DNA of 64,000 nt from Actinoplanes sp. TFC3. Lineage in GTDB: Bacteria; Actinomycetota; Actinomycetes; Mycobacteriales; Micromonosporaceae. Below, piece after piece: positions 36,039 to 45,011 of this stretch. Under the pieces are notes generated by a model, which was given only the letters and a program-made list of their open reading frames with translations, searched no databases and was not told the DNA's origin. The position numbers and the translations under genes are program-made. Position 1 is the first letter of the stretch. Every line of letters starts with the position of its first letter. The stretch spans positions 3,518,670 through 3,582,669 of the forward strand of contig NZ_LOJP01000001.1 of assembly GCF_001553785.1 (NCBI RefSeq). Direction: 5' to 3'.

Positions 36039-36493
36039 TTCGGCTCGGTGACGTCGGCCCAGATGGCCTGCAACGCCGCTACCGCCTCGTCAGCGGCAAC
36101 CTGAAGGCCGATGCCGCGCTCGCCGGCGCCGAGGTTGATCGTGCGGCCCTGCAGGCGCTCGTCGGCGATCACTGGCCAGGCTCGCAGGGAACCGAAGGGG
36201 GTGATGGTGCCGCGTTCGTACCCAGTGACGTCCTTGGCGACGGACGCGCTGGGCATGGACAGGCGGTTGGCACCGAGCAGGGTGCGCAGCTTGGGCCAGG
36301 AGATCTGCCGGTCGCCGGGAACGAGGACGAACAGGTAGTGGTCGTCGCTGCGACGCACGACCAGGGTCTTGACCAGGTCGCGGACCTCGACGCCCTGGGC
36401 CTCGGCGGCTTGCTCGACGCTGGCCACCGCACCGTGCCTGATGACCCGGTGGTCGATGCCGAGCAAGGAGACTGCGGTAAGGGCTGCGGACAC
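36035..36493 (-). CDS. YbaK/EbsC-family aminoacyl-tRNA deacylase
   Basis: A GTG start at 36493 gives 152 residues, the normal single-domain size. The frame is open further upstream but runs into the DUF427 promoter. Typical elements are EAQGVEVRDLVKTLVVR with the conserved Lys, YLFVLVPGDRQISWPKLR, and GTITPFGS. Family members remove wrongly attached amino acids such as Cys or Ala from tRNA(Pro). The last bases overlap the end of the dehydrogenase gene. It is divergent from the DUF427 gene, 63 bp away. Confidence 0.88.
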   Translation of the reverse strand: MSAALTAVSLLGIDHRVIRHGAVASVEQAAEAQGVEVRDLVKTLVVRRSDDHYLFVLVPGDRQISWPKLRTLLGANRLSMPSASVAKDVTGYERGTITPFGSLRAWPVIADERLQGRTINLGAGERGIGLQVAADEAVAALQAIWADVTEPN

Positions 36494-36556
36494 AAGATCA
36501 CAGTAACGCGGCGCAATAATGAGCAGCACAAGAGCGAAGCCGGAGGAGGAACCACA

Positions 36557-36934
36557 ATGACAGAGAAGCCTCGTCTGGAGCCAGGTCCGGACCACCCCAT
36601 CACCGTGACCCCGACCAACCAACGGGTCGTTGTCACCGTCGCCGGCAAGGTTGTCGCCGACTCGACCGATGCGCTGACGCTGCAGGAGTCGTCATACCCG
36701 GCGGTGCAGTACATCCCGATGAGCGACGTCGACACGTCGTTGCTGCAGCGCAGCGACACCGAGTCGTACTGCCCGTACAAGGGTGACGCCAGCTACTACT
36801 CGATCACCGCCGGCGCTGATCGCGCGGTGGACGCGATCTGGGTCTATGAGCAGCCCCGCAAAGCGGTAGCCGCGATCAAGGACTACGTAGCGTTCTACCC
36901 GGACCGGGTCGACGAGATCAGGGTTGGCGGCTGA
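36557..36934 (+). CDS. DUF427 domain protein
   Basis: The protein has 125 residues; the ATG follows a strong GGAGGAGG. It is a single DUF427 domain: VTPTNQRVVVTVAGKVVADS, then YPAVQYIPMSDVD, SYCPYKGDASYYS and AVAAIKDYVAFYPDRVD. The fold is a small beta-barrel found widely in actinobacteria; no activity is established. Its 3' end overlaps the end of the EamA-like gene on the other strand by about 17 bp. Confidence 0.9.
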   Translation: MTEKPRLEPGPDHPITVTPTNQRVVVTVAGKVVADSTDALTLQESSYPAVQYIPMSDVDTSLLQRSDTESYCPYKGDASYYSITAGADRAVDAIWVYEQPRKAVAAIKDYVAFYPDRVDEIRVGG

Positions 36935-38333
36935 CCGGAATTTCCCAGGGGTGGCGCGGCACCGGCACCGGCTCGCCGGGCGCCACCCCCACCGGAGCCG
37001 ACGAGGGCTGCGCGCGTCCTACCGGAGCCGGCGCGCTCTCCTCGCCCCAAGCGGGCGCGGTCGGCGCGGTGGGCGTTACCAGAACGGAGGGCGCGAGCGA
37101 GCCAGCAGACGCGTCGGACTCGGCAGACGGGTCAAGTGCGGCATCGGCCCGAACAGGCGCCGGCCTCTCAGCCGAGTGAGGTGAGGCCCAAGCAGGCGCC
37201 CCGGCCGCGGGCGAAGCGTTCGACGCCCACCGGTCAGTCGCCCGCGCACCCTGCGCCCTGATCAGATCAGCCAGAGCATCCGGATCCATCGACTGCGGCT
37301 CGGCCCACAACGGCTCAACCTGCGGAGGACTCCATGTCAGCTCAGCCACCGGTGTTGCCGGGCCGGCCGTCAGGGCCAGGACGCCAGGTCGAGGGGGTGG
37401 GGTCCAGACCGGCGGGGCTCCCCACCAGATGAAGCGGCGGTTGGCGGAGGTGGTGACCTTGGTCCAGACCGGGCGGACCGTGGCCAGGATCTCCTCCTGG
37501 ATGCGGGCGGTGTCATCGGCGGCCGGGGCGGTGGCGAGGACCACGGCAGCCACCACGGTGACCAGGGCGGCGCCACCGGCAGCGTACTCCCAGCCGGGGC
37601 GGACCGTATCGCCCAGCAGGGTCAGGGCTACGGCTGAGGGTGCGGTGACTTCGGCGATCCATAGCACCGCGGTAACCGGGCCGACCTGGCCTTTCTGCAG
37701 CGCGTGGGCGTACAGCAGCATGCCGGAGATGCCGAACATCACCAGGGCCCAGGTCAGGGGTTCGGTGAGCACGGCCACGATCATCGAGCCGGCGCCGCCC
37801 GAGCTGGGTATCGGCAGCGCTCGGCCCGTCACAGCAGCGCCGCCCAGCGACAGGCCGGCGATTGCTGCGACGATGCCGGGGGTTGCTGTGCGCGCTGCGG
37901 TTATGCCGAGCGCTACGAGCAGCACCGCTGCTAAGCAGAAGCCGATGCGCAGGTCAGTGGTTGCCGGCACGTTCTCCTGCGGACCGGCCGACATGGCGAG
38001 CACGGTGAGCGCCGCGATGGAGATGCCCACGGCTGCCGCGTCACGGCGGCGCAGGTGGGACTGGAGGAAGATCCGGGCGCCGAGGACCGTGAGCGCCAGC
38101 GATCCGGCCAGGACCGATTCGACCAGGTACACCGCCAGCGTGCCCAGGGCGACCATGGAGCCGACCCAGGCCGCGATATCCAGGCCCGCCCCCAACAGGT
38201 ACAACGGGTGGCCGAGAGTGTGGACCGTGTCGACGGTGCGGCGGGCGCCCACTGCTTGCAGGATCGAGGCGGCGGCGTACGCGAAAGCTCCGAAGATGGT
38301 GATGGCCAGGGCGATCGAGGCGGCGGAGTTCAT
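36918..38333 (-). CDS. EamA/DMT-like membrane protein with Pro-rich C-terminal tail
   Basis: The protein has 471 residues from the ATG at 38333. The first 285 or so form about nine or ten membrane helices (AITIFGAFAYAAASILQAVGARR onward), as in small multidrug or metabolite transporters. The remaining 185 residues are a Pro/Ala/Ser-rich, probably disordered cytoplasmic tail ending HPWEIPVSRQP. The ATG is 4 bp past the stop of the propeller gene, so the pair is an operon. The substrate is unknown. Confidence 0.8.
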   Translation of the reverse strand: MNSAASIALAITIFGAFAYAAASILQAVGARRTVDTVHTLGHPLYLLGAGLDIAAWVGSMVALGTLAVYLVESVLAGSLALTVLGARIFLQSHLRRRDAAAVGISIAALTVLAMSAGPQENVPATTDLRIGFCLAAVLLVALGITAARTATPGIVAAIAGLSLGGAAVTGRALPIPSSGGAGSMIVAVLTEPLTWALVMFGISGMLLYAHALQKGQVGPVTAVLWIAEVTAPSAVALTLLGDTVRPGWEYAAGGAALVTVVAAVVLATAPAADDTARIQEEILATVRPVWTKVTTSANRRFIWWGAPPVWTPPPRPGVLALTAGPATPVAELTWSPPQVEPLWAEPQSMDPDALADLIRAQGARATDRWASNASPAAGAPAWASPHSAERPAPVRADAALDPSAESDASAGSLAPSVLVTPTAPTAPAWGEESAPAPVGRAQPSSAPVGVAPGEPVPVPRHPWEIPVSRQP

Positions 38334-38337
38334 CGGG

Positions 38338-40044
38338 TCACTCCCCCACCCGCAGCACGGAGACCGTGTTGTCGTCGCCGTTGGACACATACGCCATGGC
38401 GCCGTCCGGGGAGACCGCGATCGAGCGGGGGCTGCCTCCGACGCGCACGGTCGCGGTGACGGCGCCGGTCCGGCCGTCCAGGACCGAGACGGTGCCGTCG
38501 CCCTCGTTGACCACGTACGCGTGGGCGCCATCCACCGCGAACGTCACGCTCTGCGGCTTGTTTCCGACCTGGAAGGGACCGGTACGGCGAAGTGTGCGCG
38601 CATCGATCAGGTCGGCGCTGCCCGCGTCGTAACCGGCGACCAGCACCCGAGCGCCGTCCGGCGACACCGCAACGCTGTGCGGCGCCTTGCTGACCGGCAC
38701 GGTGCCCACGACCTTGTCGGTCTTCATGTCGATGACGCCGACCTCGTTGGACTCGTGGTTGGGCGTGAAGGCGCGCATGTACGTGGTGGAGAACGCGACC
38801 GCGTGCGGGTTGGGCGGCACCATGATCCGGCCGTCCGGGCGCTGGTCGCTGACCGCGTACAGCTCGACCATCTGCTTGCTGTGGATCGGCACCCACACCC
38901 GGTTGTCCGGGCCGACCGCCAGCGCGTACGGCTGCACCCCCGTGCTCAGGTAGCGCACGACCTTGCGGCTCGCGGTGTCCACCACTGCCACTCCACTGCC
39001 GCTCTTGTCGTTCTCGTACATCGACACGAACGCGGTGTGCCCGTCGCCGGACAGGGCCACGAAGCGCGGCGTGGCACGCAGTTGCACCGGGGTCACCTTG
39101 CGGCTGCGCGCGTCCACCACCGACAGCTCGTGGGAGTTCTGGTTGGCGACGTACACCGTGCGGTTGTCCGGGGAGACAGCTACGCCTTCAGGCTCCCTAC
39201 CCACCTTCACCGTGGCGACTACGGCGGGCTTGGCGACGCTCTTGACGCCCCGGGCCAGGGGCACCCGTTCGATAGCCGGGGGCACGGGAATTGCGGTCTG
39301 CGGGATCAGCGGCGCTTGCTCGGCGGCTGGATGCGAATGCTCGGCAACCGGCGCGGCCACCGGGGTCTCGTCGCCGCCCTGGTTCATCGCGTATGCGACC
39401 CCGGCCCCACCGAGCAGGACGAACGCGACCAGGCCGGCGGTCAGCGCGGTGACCCGGGCGCGGCGCCGGCGGTTGGGGGGCTTCTTCACCGGTGGCGGTT
39501 CCGGGTCGGTGATCACGGCGAGGCGGTCGGCGGGCAGGTTCTCGTACCCCCTGATCGCGGCATCCTCGGTGGACACCGCACCCGTCACCCGCACGTCGGC
39601 CCATCCGGCGGGGCCGCGGACCGTGACCGAACCATCCAGCCAGTCCGATTCGGGGTTCCACACCACCCGCAGCCGGCGCCCGACCATCATGGCCCGCAGT
39701 CCGGGGCCGGAGACCGTTACCGTCGGGGACACCGCGGCCAGCGCCGGCTCGCCGACCAGCACATCGGCGATCAGCTGCGACGCCCCCGGTGCGACCTGTC
39801 CGAAGTCGACCCGATCCGGGGTCAAGCGGATGGCGGTACGTTCCAGCGCGGCCACCGCGGCCGTCGAGACACTGCGGCTGTCGTCCTCGGCCAGGCGCAG
39901 CAGGGCCTGGCGCGCAGCGGCCGCCATGGCGAGATCGGCGGCGAGGGCCAGCCGGGCCAGCTCGTCCACCACGGTGAGCCGGGACTCCCGCACCGGACTG
40001 CCGATCTCGATAAGCACGTCGTTCGGAAGAAGGTTCTCACTCAT
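38338..40044 (-). CDS. Single-pass membrane protein with extracellular YVTN beta-propeller
   Basis: This 568-residue protein has an unusual layout. A helical HEAT-like part (about 1-70) is followed by a beta-sandwich part (75-165), a basic stretch PPNRRRRARV and one membrane helix (about 200-222). A seven-bladed YVTN propeller follows, whose blades repeat motifs such as GREPEGVAVSPDNRTVYVAN and GGSPRSIAVSPDGAMAYVSN. It would display the propeller outside and the helical part inside. The partner EamA-like gene follows at once. The ligand and role are unknown. Confidence 0.85.
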   Translation of the reverse strand: MSENLLPNDVLIEIGSPVRESRLTVVDELARLALAADLAMAAAARQALLRLAEDDSRSVSTAAVAALERTAIRLTPDRVDFGQVAPGASQLIADVLVGEPALAAVSPTVTVSGPGLRAMMVGRRLRVVWNPESDWLDGSVTVRGPAGWADVRVTGAVSTEDAAIRGYENLPADRLAVITDPEPPPVKKPPNRRRRARVTALTAGLVAFVLLGGAGVAYAMNQGGDETPVAAPVAEHSHPAAEQAPLIPQTAIPVPPAIERVPLARGVKSVAKPAVVATVKVGREPEGVAVSPDNRTVYVANQNSHELSVVDARSRKVTPVQLRATPRFVALSGDGHTAFVSMYENDKSGSGVAVVDTASRKVVRYLSTGVQPYALAVGPDNRVWVPIHSKQMVELYAVSDQRPDGRIMVPPNPHAVAFSTTYMRAFTPNHESNEVGVIDMKTDKVVGTVPVSKAPHSVAVSPDGARVLVAGYDAGSADLIDARTLRRTGPFQVGNKPQSVTFAVDGAHAYVVNEGDGTVSVLDGRTGAVTATVRVGGSPRSIAVSPDGAMAYVSNGDDNTVSVLRVGE

Positions 40045-40121
40045 AGTGCCCCCCCGATCACTATGGGGTGACGAGGGGGCGCTTGGGAAGTGTCAGCGAA
40101 GAATTGACACCTACCGTTGCT

Positions 40122-40925
40122 TCAAGGCACCCGGACCGGTAACTCCAGGGTGCCGCCACGGGTGATCGGCTTGACACCGGTCAATCCCTGCCGGCTGGCG
40201 CGGTTCAGGAACGCCGACAGTGGCGACTTCTGCACCTTGTAGTCGTCGTTGTGGATCGGAATTGTGAGCCCGGGCCGGATCAGGTGCGTCGTTTCCACGC
40301 CCTGTTTGTCGTCCATGGTGAGCAGCACACCGAGCAGCCGGGTCCCTCCGAGATGGATCAGCATGGCGTCGATCTCACCGCAGCGCCGGGGGATTTCCGA
40401 CAGGTACGGCCCATAGAGCGTGTCACCGGTGATGTACAACCGCAGCGCACGGCGGCCGGCGACGATCAGCTCCAGCACTGTGCCCATGACGTCGGGCATC
40501 ACCTTCTCGATGAGTCCCGGACCATGCCTGCCCGGCACCGAGGTCATGATCAGCCGCTGCTCCCCGCGCGTCCATTCCCGGTTGTCCCAGGTCGCCAGCC
40601 CGTCGGCCGCGGAGAACGTGGAGCGCTTGGCCAGGGTGCGCGCGGCGACCGGCGTGGTGATGATCGGCAGATCCTTGGGCAGGTCACGGCGCGCGAAGCG
40701 GTCGAAGTGATCGCTGTGCAGGTGCGACAGCACGATGCCGTCCAGCGCGTCGAGGTCGACCACTTCGAGCGCCGGGTCCTTCAGCCGCCGCGTCCAGGCC
40801 CCCTTGCCGAGGTACACCCGGCTGCCCGCGGGTCCGAACGCCGGGTCGGTGAGCAGCGTGAACTCGCCCAGATGCAGCACGGTGGTGGCGTTGCCGACGA
40901 AGGTGACGCTTGCGTTCACGGTCAT
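40122..40925 (-). CDS. MBL-fold metallo-hydrolase (UlaG-like)
   Basis: The protein has 267 residues from the ATG at 40925; another in-frame ATG at 40958 is possible. It has an N-terminal VTFVGNATTVLHLGEFTLLTDP, the metal motif SHLHSDHFDR, a later His in VPGRHGPG, the Asp in YITGDTLYG and the His in IPIHNDDY. Relatives cleave lactones or phosphodiesters. It is divergent from the sigma-factor gene at 41080, with 154 bp between. The substrate is unknown. Confidence 0.88.
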   Translation of the reverse strand: MTVNASVTFVGNATTVLHLGEFTLLTDPAFGPAGSRVYLGKGAWTRRLKDPALEVVDLDALDGIVLSHLHSDHFDRFARRDLPKDLPIITTPVAARTLAKRSTFSAADGLATWDNREWTRGEQRLIMTSVPGRHGPGLIEKVMPDVMGTVLELIVAGRRALRLYITGDTLYGPYLSEIPRRCGEIDAMLIHLGGTRLLGVLLTMDDKQGVETTHLIRPGLTIPIHNDDYKVQKSPLSAFLNRASRQGLTGVKPITRGGTLELPVRVP

Positions 40926-41079
40926 GGCCCCGCGCGTACCCCTGCCAGGCCCTTTCATGTCAGCACCGAACCCGGCGAAGCCACGCCGGAGGCACCCCCA
41001 CGGGTTGCGTCGGTTTCTGCGTCGTTTAGGCTGCGGGACGAGGGGTAGTGAGCATGCGCTTCGTCGAGAGGAATGCGTC

Positions 41080-41856
41080 ATGACTTTGACCAGCACGATC
41101 CCGGCCACCCGGGTTCCCGAGAGCGGCTCCGTGCTGCTCCGTACGCTGCACGAGACGCCCGCCGGCCCGCACCGCACAGCCCTGCGCGACGAGGCGATCC
41201 GCACCTGGCTGCCGCTGGCCCGCCACCTCGCCCACCGCTACACCGGCCGCGGCGAGCCGGACGACGACCTGCTGCAGATCGCCACCCTCGGTTTGATCAA
41301 GTCCATCGACCGCTTCGACCCGACCCGCGGCATCGAGTTCGCCGGCTTCGCGATCCCGACGATCCTGGGCGAAATCCGCCGGCACTTCCGCGACCGCACG
41401 TGGTCGGTGCGGGTGCCCCGGCGCCTGCAGGAGCTGCGCATCTCGATCACCGAGGCGAGCAACAAGCTCACCCAGTCACTGGGCCGCTCCCCCACAGTCG
41501 CCGACATCGCCGATCATTTGGGTACGACCGAAGAAGAGGTGCTCGAAGGCCTCGAAGGCGCCCGGGCCTACAGCGCCCGCAGCCTGTCCACCCCGGTGAC
41601 CGAGGACGGGTCGACCACGCTGGCTGACACGCTGGGTGGAGCGGACCACGACCTGGAGCTGGCGGAGATGCGCGTGGCGCTGGGGCCGGCCCTGGCGACG
41701 CTGGACGAGCGGGAACGTACGATCCTGTCGCTGCGCTTCTTCGGGAACCTGACCCAGTCGGAGATCGCGGAGAAGATCGGCGTCTCGCAGATGCACATCT
41801 CGCGGTTGATCACGCGGTCGCTGGCCAAGCTGCGGGCCCAGCTCGACGCCGGCTGA
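41080..41856 (+). CDS. RNA polymerase sigma factor, SigB/SigF family
   Basis: From the ATG at 41080 the protein has 258 residues. Region 2 is DLLQIATLGLIKSIDRFDP then EFAGFAIPTILGEIRRHFRD, region 3 PRRLQELRISITEASNKLTQ, and region 4 LSLRFFGNLTQSEIAEKIGVSQMHISRL. This is the SigB/F/G class used for stress responses and sporulation in actinomycetes. These are normally held by an anti-sigma kinase; no such gene is adjacent. It directs polymerase to an unknown set of promoters. Confidence 0.93.
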   Translation: MTLTSTIPATRVPESGSVLLRTLHETPAGPHRTALRDEAIRTWLPLARHLAHRYTGRGEPDDDLLQIATLGLIKSIDRFDPTRGIEFAGFAIPTILGEIRRHFRDRTWSVRVPRRLQELRISITEASNKLTQSLGRSPTVADIADHLGTTEEEVLEGLEGARAYSARSLSTPVTEDGSTTLADTLGGADHDLELAEMRVALGPALATLDERERTILSLRFFGNLTQSEIAEKIGVSQMHISRLITRSLAKLRAQLDAG

Positions 41857-41865
41857 GCGCTCGGG

Positions 41866-42027
41866 CCGCGGCGAGAAGGGAGACGGAAGACGCGGCCCAG
41901 CCGCGGCGAGAAGAGAAACGGAAGACGCGGCTCAGCTGCGGCGACAGGTGGGACGGCCAGATCGACTCAGCCACGGCGAGAAGGCGACGGCAGTAGAGAC
42001 TCAGCCGTGGCGAGAGGTGAGACGGCG
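41866..42027. repeat. 35-bp degenerate tandem repeat, nearly five copies
   Basis: Units begin at 41866, 41901, 41936, 41971 (34 bp) and 42005 (partial). All start C-C/T-G-C/T-GGCGAGA and most end GCTCAG or GACTCAG. The first two copies differ at only a few bases. The array starts just after the sigma-factor stop and runs into the 3' end of the small gene on the other strand. Confidence 0.85.
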
Positions 42028-42219
42028 GGCGCGGGAGGCTATGCCGGCGGCAGTGCGGGTGATTTCGTCGGCGAGGCGGTGCAGGCGGATTCCGGCCCGG
42101 GGGTCCTGGCGGCAGTCGGCGCTGGCGTGCAGGCTCTGCTCGGTCTCCTCCAGGGCCATCGCATTGATCTGCATCAGATCCGAGGCCTTCTCGCGCATCC
42201 GGTCGTGCTCATGATTCAT
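42001..42219 (-). CDS. Small hypothetical protein
   Basis: The 72-residue frame begins MNHEHDRMREKASDLMQIN and is mainly helical and charged (EETEQSLHASADCRQD, ADEITRTAAGIASRARR). The codon pattern is consistent with coding. I recognise no family. Its last codons lie in the 35-bp repeat array, so the C-terminus may vary between strains. Coding status is likely but unproven. Confidence 0.5.
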   Translation of the reverse strand: MNHEHDRMREKASDLMQINAMALEETEQSLHASADCRQDPRAGIRLHRLADEITRTAAGIASRARRLTSRHG

Positions 42220-42440
42220 GGGCGCCTTCGATACCCCGCCGCACCCGGGTCAATCGCGCAGTGAGCCAACCCTTATCTGCACGAAGTGAGCAAACCCGCC
42301 GTGATCCGATTCTTCGCGGCGAATGAAGCAGGCTCGCGCTTCTCCGGCTTGGCTCAAACGCCTCACCCACGATGGGCCGGGCTCGGCGCGGATCGGCCGC
42401 GCCTCCGGCTCGACCCGTTCACCCGGCACGGCAGCGGGCC

Positions 42441-42833
42441 GTGAAGCGGGGCTACGGCTTCGCGGGCGGGCTGCTCACCCTCGCGGCCGTGCTGATTGCG
42501 CTGCCGTGCCGTGCTGCCTGACCCGTTGACGACGCACTTCGACGCCCTCCTGGCCTTGCCGTCAGGAGAGCACTGGCTCGGCACCGATCAACCGGGGCGC
42601 GACGTGGCTGCCCGTGCCGGCTGCGCCGCTCGGCCGGGTCTGCCGTCGGTGGTGCTCGCGGTGTGCCTGGCGGGGTGGACGCCTTTCGCTCGACAGGCGC
42701 ACGCTTTGGCCGTACGCGAAACAGGGTCGGATCATGTTCTTGCCGCTCGGTCGTTGTGGGCTGGACCGGCGCGCGTGAATGCGCCGCGGCTGCTGATCCT
42801 GGGTACCCACCCGTGGGCGCCGACCGCCTGAGA
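42441..42833 (+). pseudogene. DppC-type ABC permease relic
   Basis: Two frames give fragments of a peptide/nickel ABC importer permease. KRGYGFAGGLLTLAAVLIA resembles the first membrane helix. VLPDPLTTHFDALLALPSG and HWLGTDQPGRDVAAR are the conserved segment after it. LAGWTPFARQAHALAVRETG and DHVLAARSLWAGPARV are the cytoplasmic coupling loop. The central membrane helices and the C-terminus are missing, and a frameshift near 42495 separates the first two fragments. Confidence 0.7.
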
Positions 42834-42836
42834 GTC

Positions 42837-44519
42837 TCAGGGGCGGCGGTAGATGCTGATCGAGTGGCCGACCTCGTCGATGGGGTCGCCACTGGTCGCG
42901 AGCAGCGCCTGCAACCGCCCGGTCGCCTTGGCCACCGAACTGTCGGAGACAACAAGCAGACCGTGCACCTGCGACGCGGGGACGCTGAGCGGATACTTCG
43001 AGTCGATGCCGTACGCCGAGGGCACCCCGGCACCCTTGTACACCAGCCACACCTGCTCACCGGGATAACGTTCGCGCAGGTGATCGGCCAGGCGCCCGAG
43101 GTCCTGCCCCCAGTCGACGTTCGAGTCGTGCAGGCGCAGGTGGGTCTTGGAGGGCCCGCCGAACGCCTCGTTGGAGTACGGCAGATAGAGCGGGAACGTC
43201 CGCACCGAGCTGACCGCGACCGTGGCGGCCAGCACCCCGGCTGTCAGCGGCGCCCACCGCCAGCGCACGGTGACCACCGCCGCCGCGGCAACGGCCAGGA
43301 AGATCGGCATGAAGATCGCGTAGCGGCTGCCGAAGTCGCGGGCCCCGGTCATCGCGATCGCCAGCAGCAACACGGGCGGCACCAGCAGGTACAGCGCCGC
43401 GGCGCGCAGCCGGGGCACGGCCAGCACCGCAGCGGCTCCCGCGATCCACAGCACCATCATGGCCAGCGGCGTCTTCACCAGCAGCGCCGCCGGCAGGTAG
43501 TACCAGAGCGACCCCTGATAGAGCCGCCCGAACAGGAACCCGCTGAAAGTGGAGTCCTCGAACCCGAACTGGATCCGCATTCCGTCACGGTATGGCTCGG
43601 GCAGCGGCAGCAGATCGACGAACAGGGCCCGTACCCCGTGGATCTGCGGCATGCCGGTCGGCTCATGCCAGCGCAGCCACGGGTCAACGGCGAGATAGCT
43701 CAGCCACACGACCGCCACCGCAACCCCGGCCACCCCGACCGCCACCGCAGCCGCCCGCACCCACCGATCGCTACGAGGGGCCGCGCCTTCCGGGGGCGCG
43801 GCGGAGCCACCCCGCCGAGCGGCCAGGAACGCCAGCAGCATCACGACCGGCACGGCGGGCAGCACGCTCATCCGCGTCCCGATCGCCGCGCCGAGCGCCA
43901 CCCCGGCCAGGGCAAGATGCAGGATCGGCCGGGAACTGCGGGCCCGCCAGCACAGCCACACCGTGGTCAGGAGAAACCCGATCGCCGGTACGTCCAAAGT
44001 AGCCAACGACCCATGGGTGATCACATCCGGGGAGAACGCGTACAACGCCAGCGCCAGCACTCCCCCGCCGGCCCCGGTCAGCTCCCGGGCGAACGCGAAC
44101 ACCACCAGAGCGAACAGCAAGGTCAGCAGGATGATCGGCAACCGGGCCAGGAACATCAGCCGGTACGGATCGTTGCCGGCCTCGTACAGCACATGCCGGC
44201 CGAGTTCGCTCTGGTTGCCCCGGAACCCCGGATCGAGGTGCGGGTGGGCGAACGCCAGCCCGGCCGCCATGATCAGCTTGCCGACCGGCGGGTGCTCCGG
44301 GTTGTAGCGCAGGCTGTGCTGCTCCAGGTAGGTGACGGCGGTGCCCACGTACACCGGCTCGTCGATGGTGGGCGTCTGCTGCACCGCGGTGACCACCATC
44401 GCCCCCGCCATCTGAGCAAGCAGCACCACCACCAGCAGCGCCACCACCCAGCGGCGGCGCTGGGGCCGCTGCGGGAGGGCCGCCGCGCCGGTCGAGGGTT
44501 CCTGCAGCTGCACGGTCAC
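42837..44519 (-). CDS. GT39-like membrane glycosyltransferase
   Basis: This 560-residue protein has about twelve membrane helices. The first outside loop carries the acidic pair typical of this fold (TPTIDEPVYVGTAVTYLE) and HPPVGKLIMAAG. The middle has HGSLATLDVPAIGFLL, another conserved acidic loop. Such enzymes move a sugar from a polyprenyl phosphate carrier to a protein or lipid on the outer side of the membrane. The C-terminal 130 residues (DSNVDWGQDLGRLADHL) form a soluble domain. It is divergent from the DUF2277 gene. Donor and acceptor are unknown. Confidence 0.87.
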   Translation of the reverse strand: MTVQLQEPSTGAAALPQRPQRRRWVVALLVVVLLAQMAGAMVVTAVQQTPTIDEPVYVGTAVTYLEQHSLRYNPEHPPVGKLIMAAGLAFAHPHLDPGFRGNQSELGRHVLYEAGNDPYRLMFLARLPIILLTLLFALVVFAFARELTGAGGGVLALALYAFSPDVITHGSLATLDVPAIGFLLTTVWLCWRARSSRPILHLALAGVALGAAIGTRMSVLPAVPVVMLLAFLAARRGGSAAPPEGAAPRSDRWVRAAAVAVGVAGVAVAVVWLSYLAVDPWLRWHEPTGMPQIHGVRALFVDLLPLPEPYRDGMRIQFGFEDSTFSGFLFGRLYQGSLWYYLPAALLVKTPLAMMVLWIAGAAAVLAVPRLRAAALYLLVPPVLLLAIAMTGARDFGSRYAIFMPIFLAVAAAAVVTVRWRWAPLTAGVLAATVAVSSVRTFPLYLPYSNEAFGGPSKTHLRLHDSNVDWGQDLGRLADHLRERYPGEQVWLVYKGAGVPSAYGIDSKYPLSVPASQVHGLLVVSDSSVAKATGRLQALLATSGDPIDEVGHSISIYRRP

Positions 44520-44589
44520 GGCAGCGAACCTACCCGGCGCCCCGCCGATCAGCTATGGCAGCAAGCCGCCGGGCGCTACGCTCACCCGC

Positions 44590-44859
44590 ATGTGCCGGAA
44601 CATCCGTCAGCTGCACAACTTCGAACCGCCCGCGACGCCCGAGGAGGTGCACGCCGCCGCGCTGCAATATGTGCGCAAGGTCGGCGGTGCCGCCAAGCCG
44701 TCGCAGCGCAACCAGGCGGCCTACGACAAGGCGGTGGCCGCGGTGGCCGCTGCGACCTCGGCGCTGCTCGACGAGCTTGTCACCGCGGCGCCGCCCAAGG
44801 ATCGGGAGGTCGAGGCCGCGAAGGCACGCGAACGATCCCGCGAGCGCTACGCCTCCTAG
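44590..44859 (+). CDS. DUF2277 family protein
   Basis: This 89-residue protein begins MCRNIRQLHNFEPPATPEEV, with the conserved CRNI(K/R)L/QLxNFEPPAT start of this family, then AALQYVRKVGG and KPSQRNQAAYDKAVAAV. It is a small helical protein without known activity, common in actinobacteria. The short distance to the divergent glycosyltransferase suggests a shared promoter region. Confidence 0.88.
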   Translation: MCRNIRQLHNFEPPATPEEVHAAALQYVRKVGGAAKPSQRNQAAYDKAVAAVAAATSALLDELVTAAPPKDREVEAAKARERSRERYAS

Positions 44860-44976
44860 CCGACCCTCGAGCTCGCGCCGGCGGAAACCGGCACTGCGGG
44901 CGGCAGACCAGAAGGCAGCGCGGCAGGCAGCACAGAGGGCGGCTTGGAGTCCAGCGCGCCCTCCATATTCACTTCT

Positions 44977-44990
44977 GGCTTATATAAGCC
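44977..44990. promoter_or_regulatory. ArsR operator candidate
   Basis: GGCTTATATAAGCC is a perfect 14-bp palindrome, 22 bp before the arsR start at 45012. It could overlap the -10 element (TATATA). ArsR repressors typically bind such palindromes at their own promoter. Confidence 0.65.
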
Positions 44991-45011
44991 GCACCTGATA
45001 CCTTTGCCCGC

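Noticed and set aside
37429..40071. 880-codon open frame on the plus strand
   Set aside because: It is antisense to the EamA-like and propeller genes, whose domains and repeat motifs are clear. Long shadow frames are normal at this GC content.
40735..41079. 115-codon N-terminal extension of the sigma factor
   Set aside because: It lies within the divergent MBL gene and its promoter, and the sigma domains begin after the ATG at 41080.
41866..42027. CRISPR array
   Set aside because: Units are directly adjacent and degenerate with no unique spacers, so it is a tandem repeat. No cas genes are present.
42663..44987. 774-codon open frame on the plus strand
   Set aside because: It is antisense to the membrane glycosyltransferase, with Arg/Gly/Gln-rich low-complexity translation and no domain.
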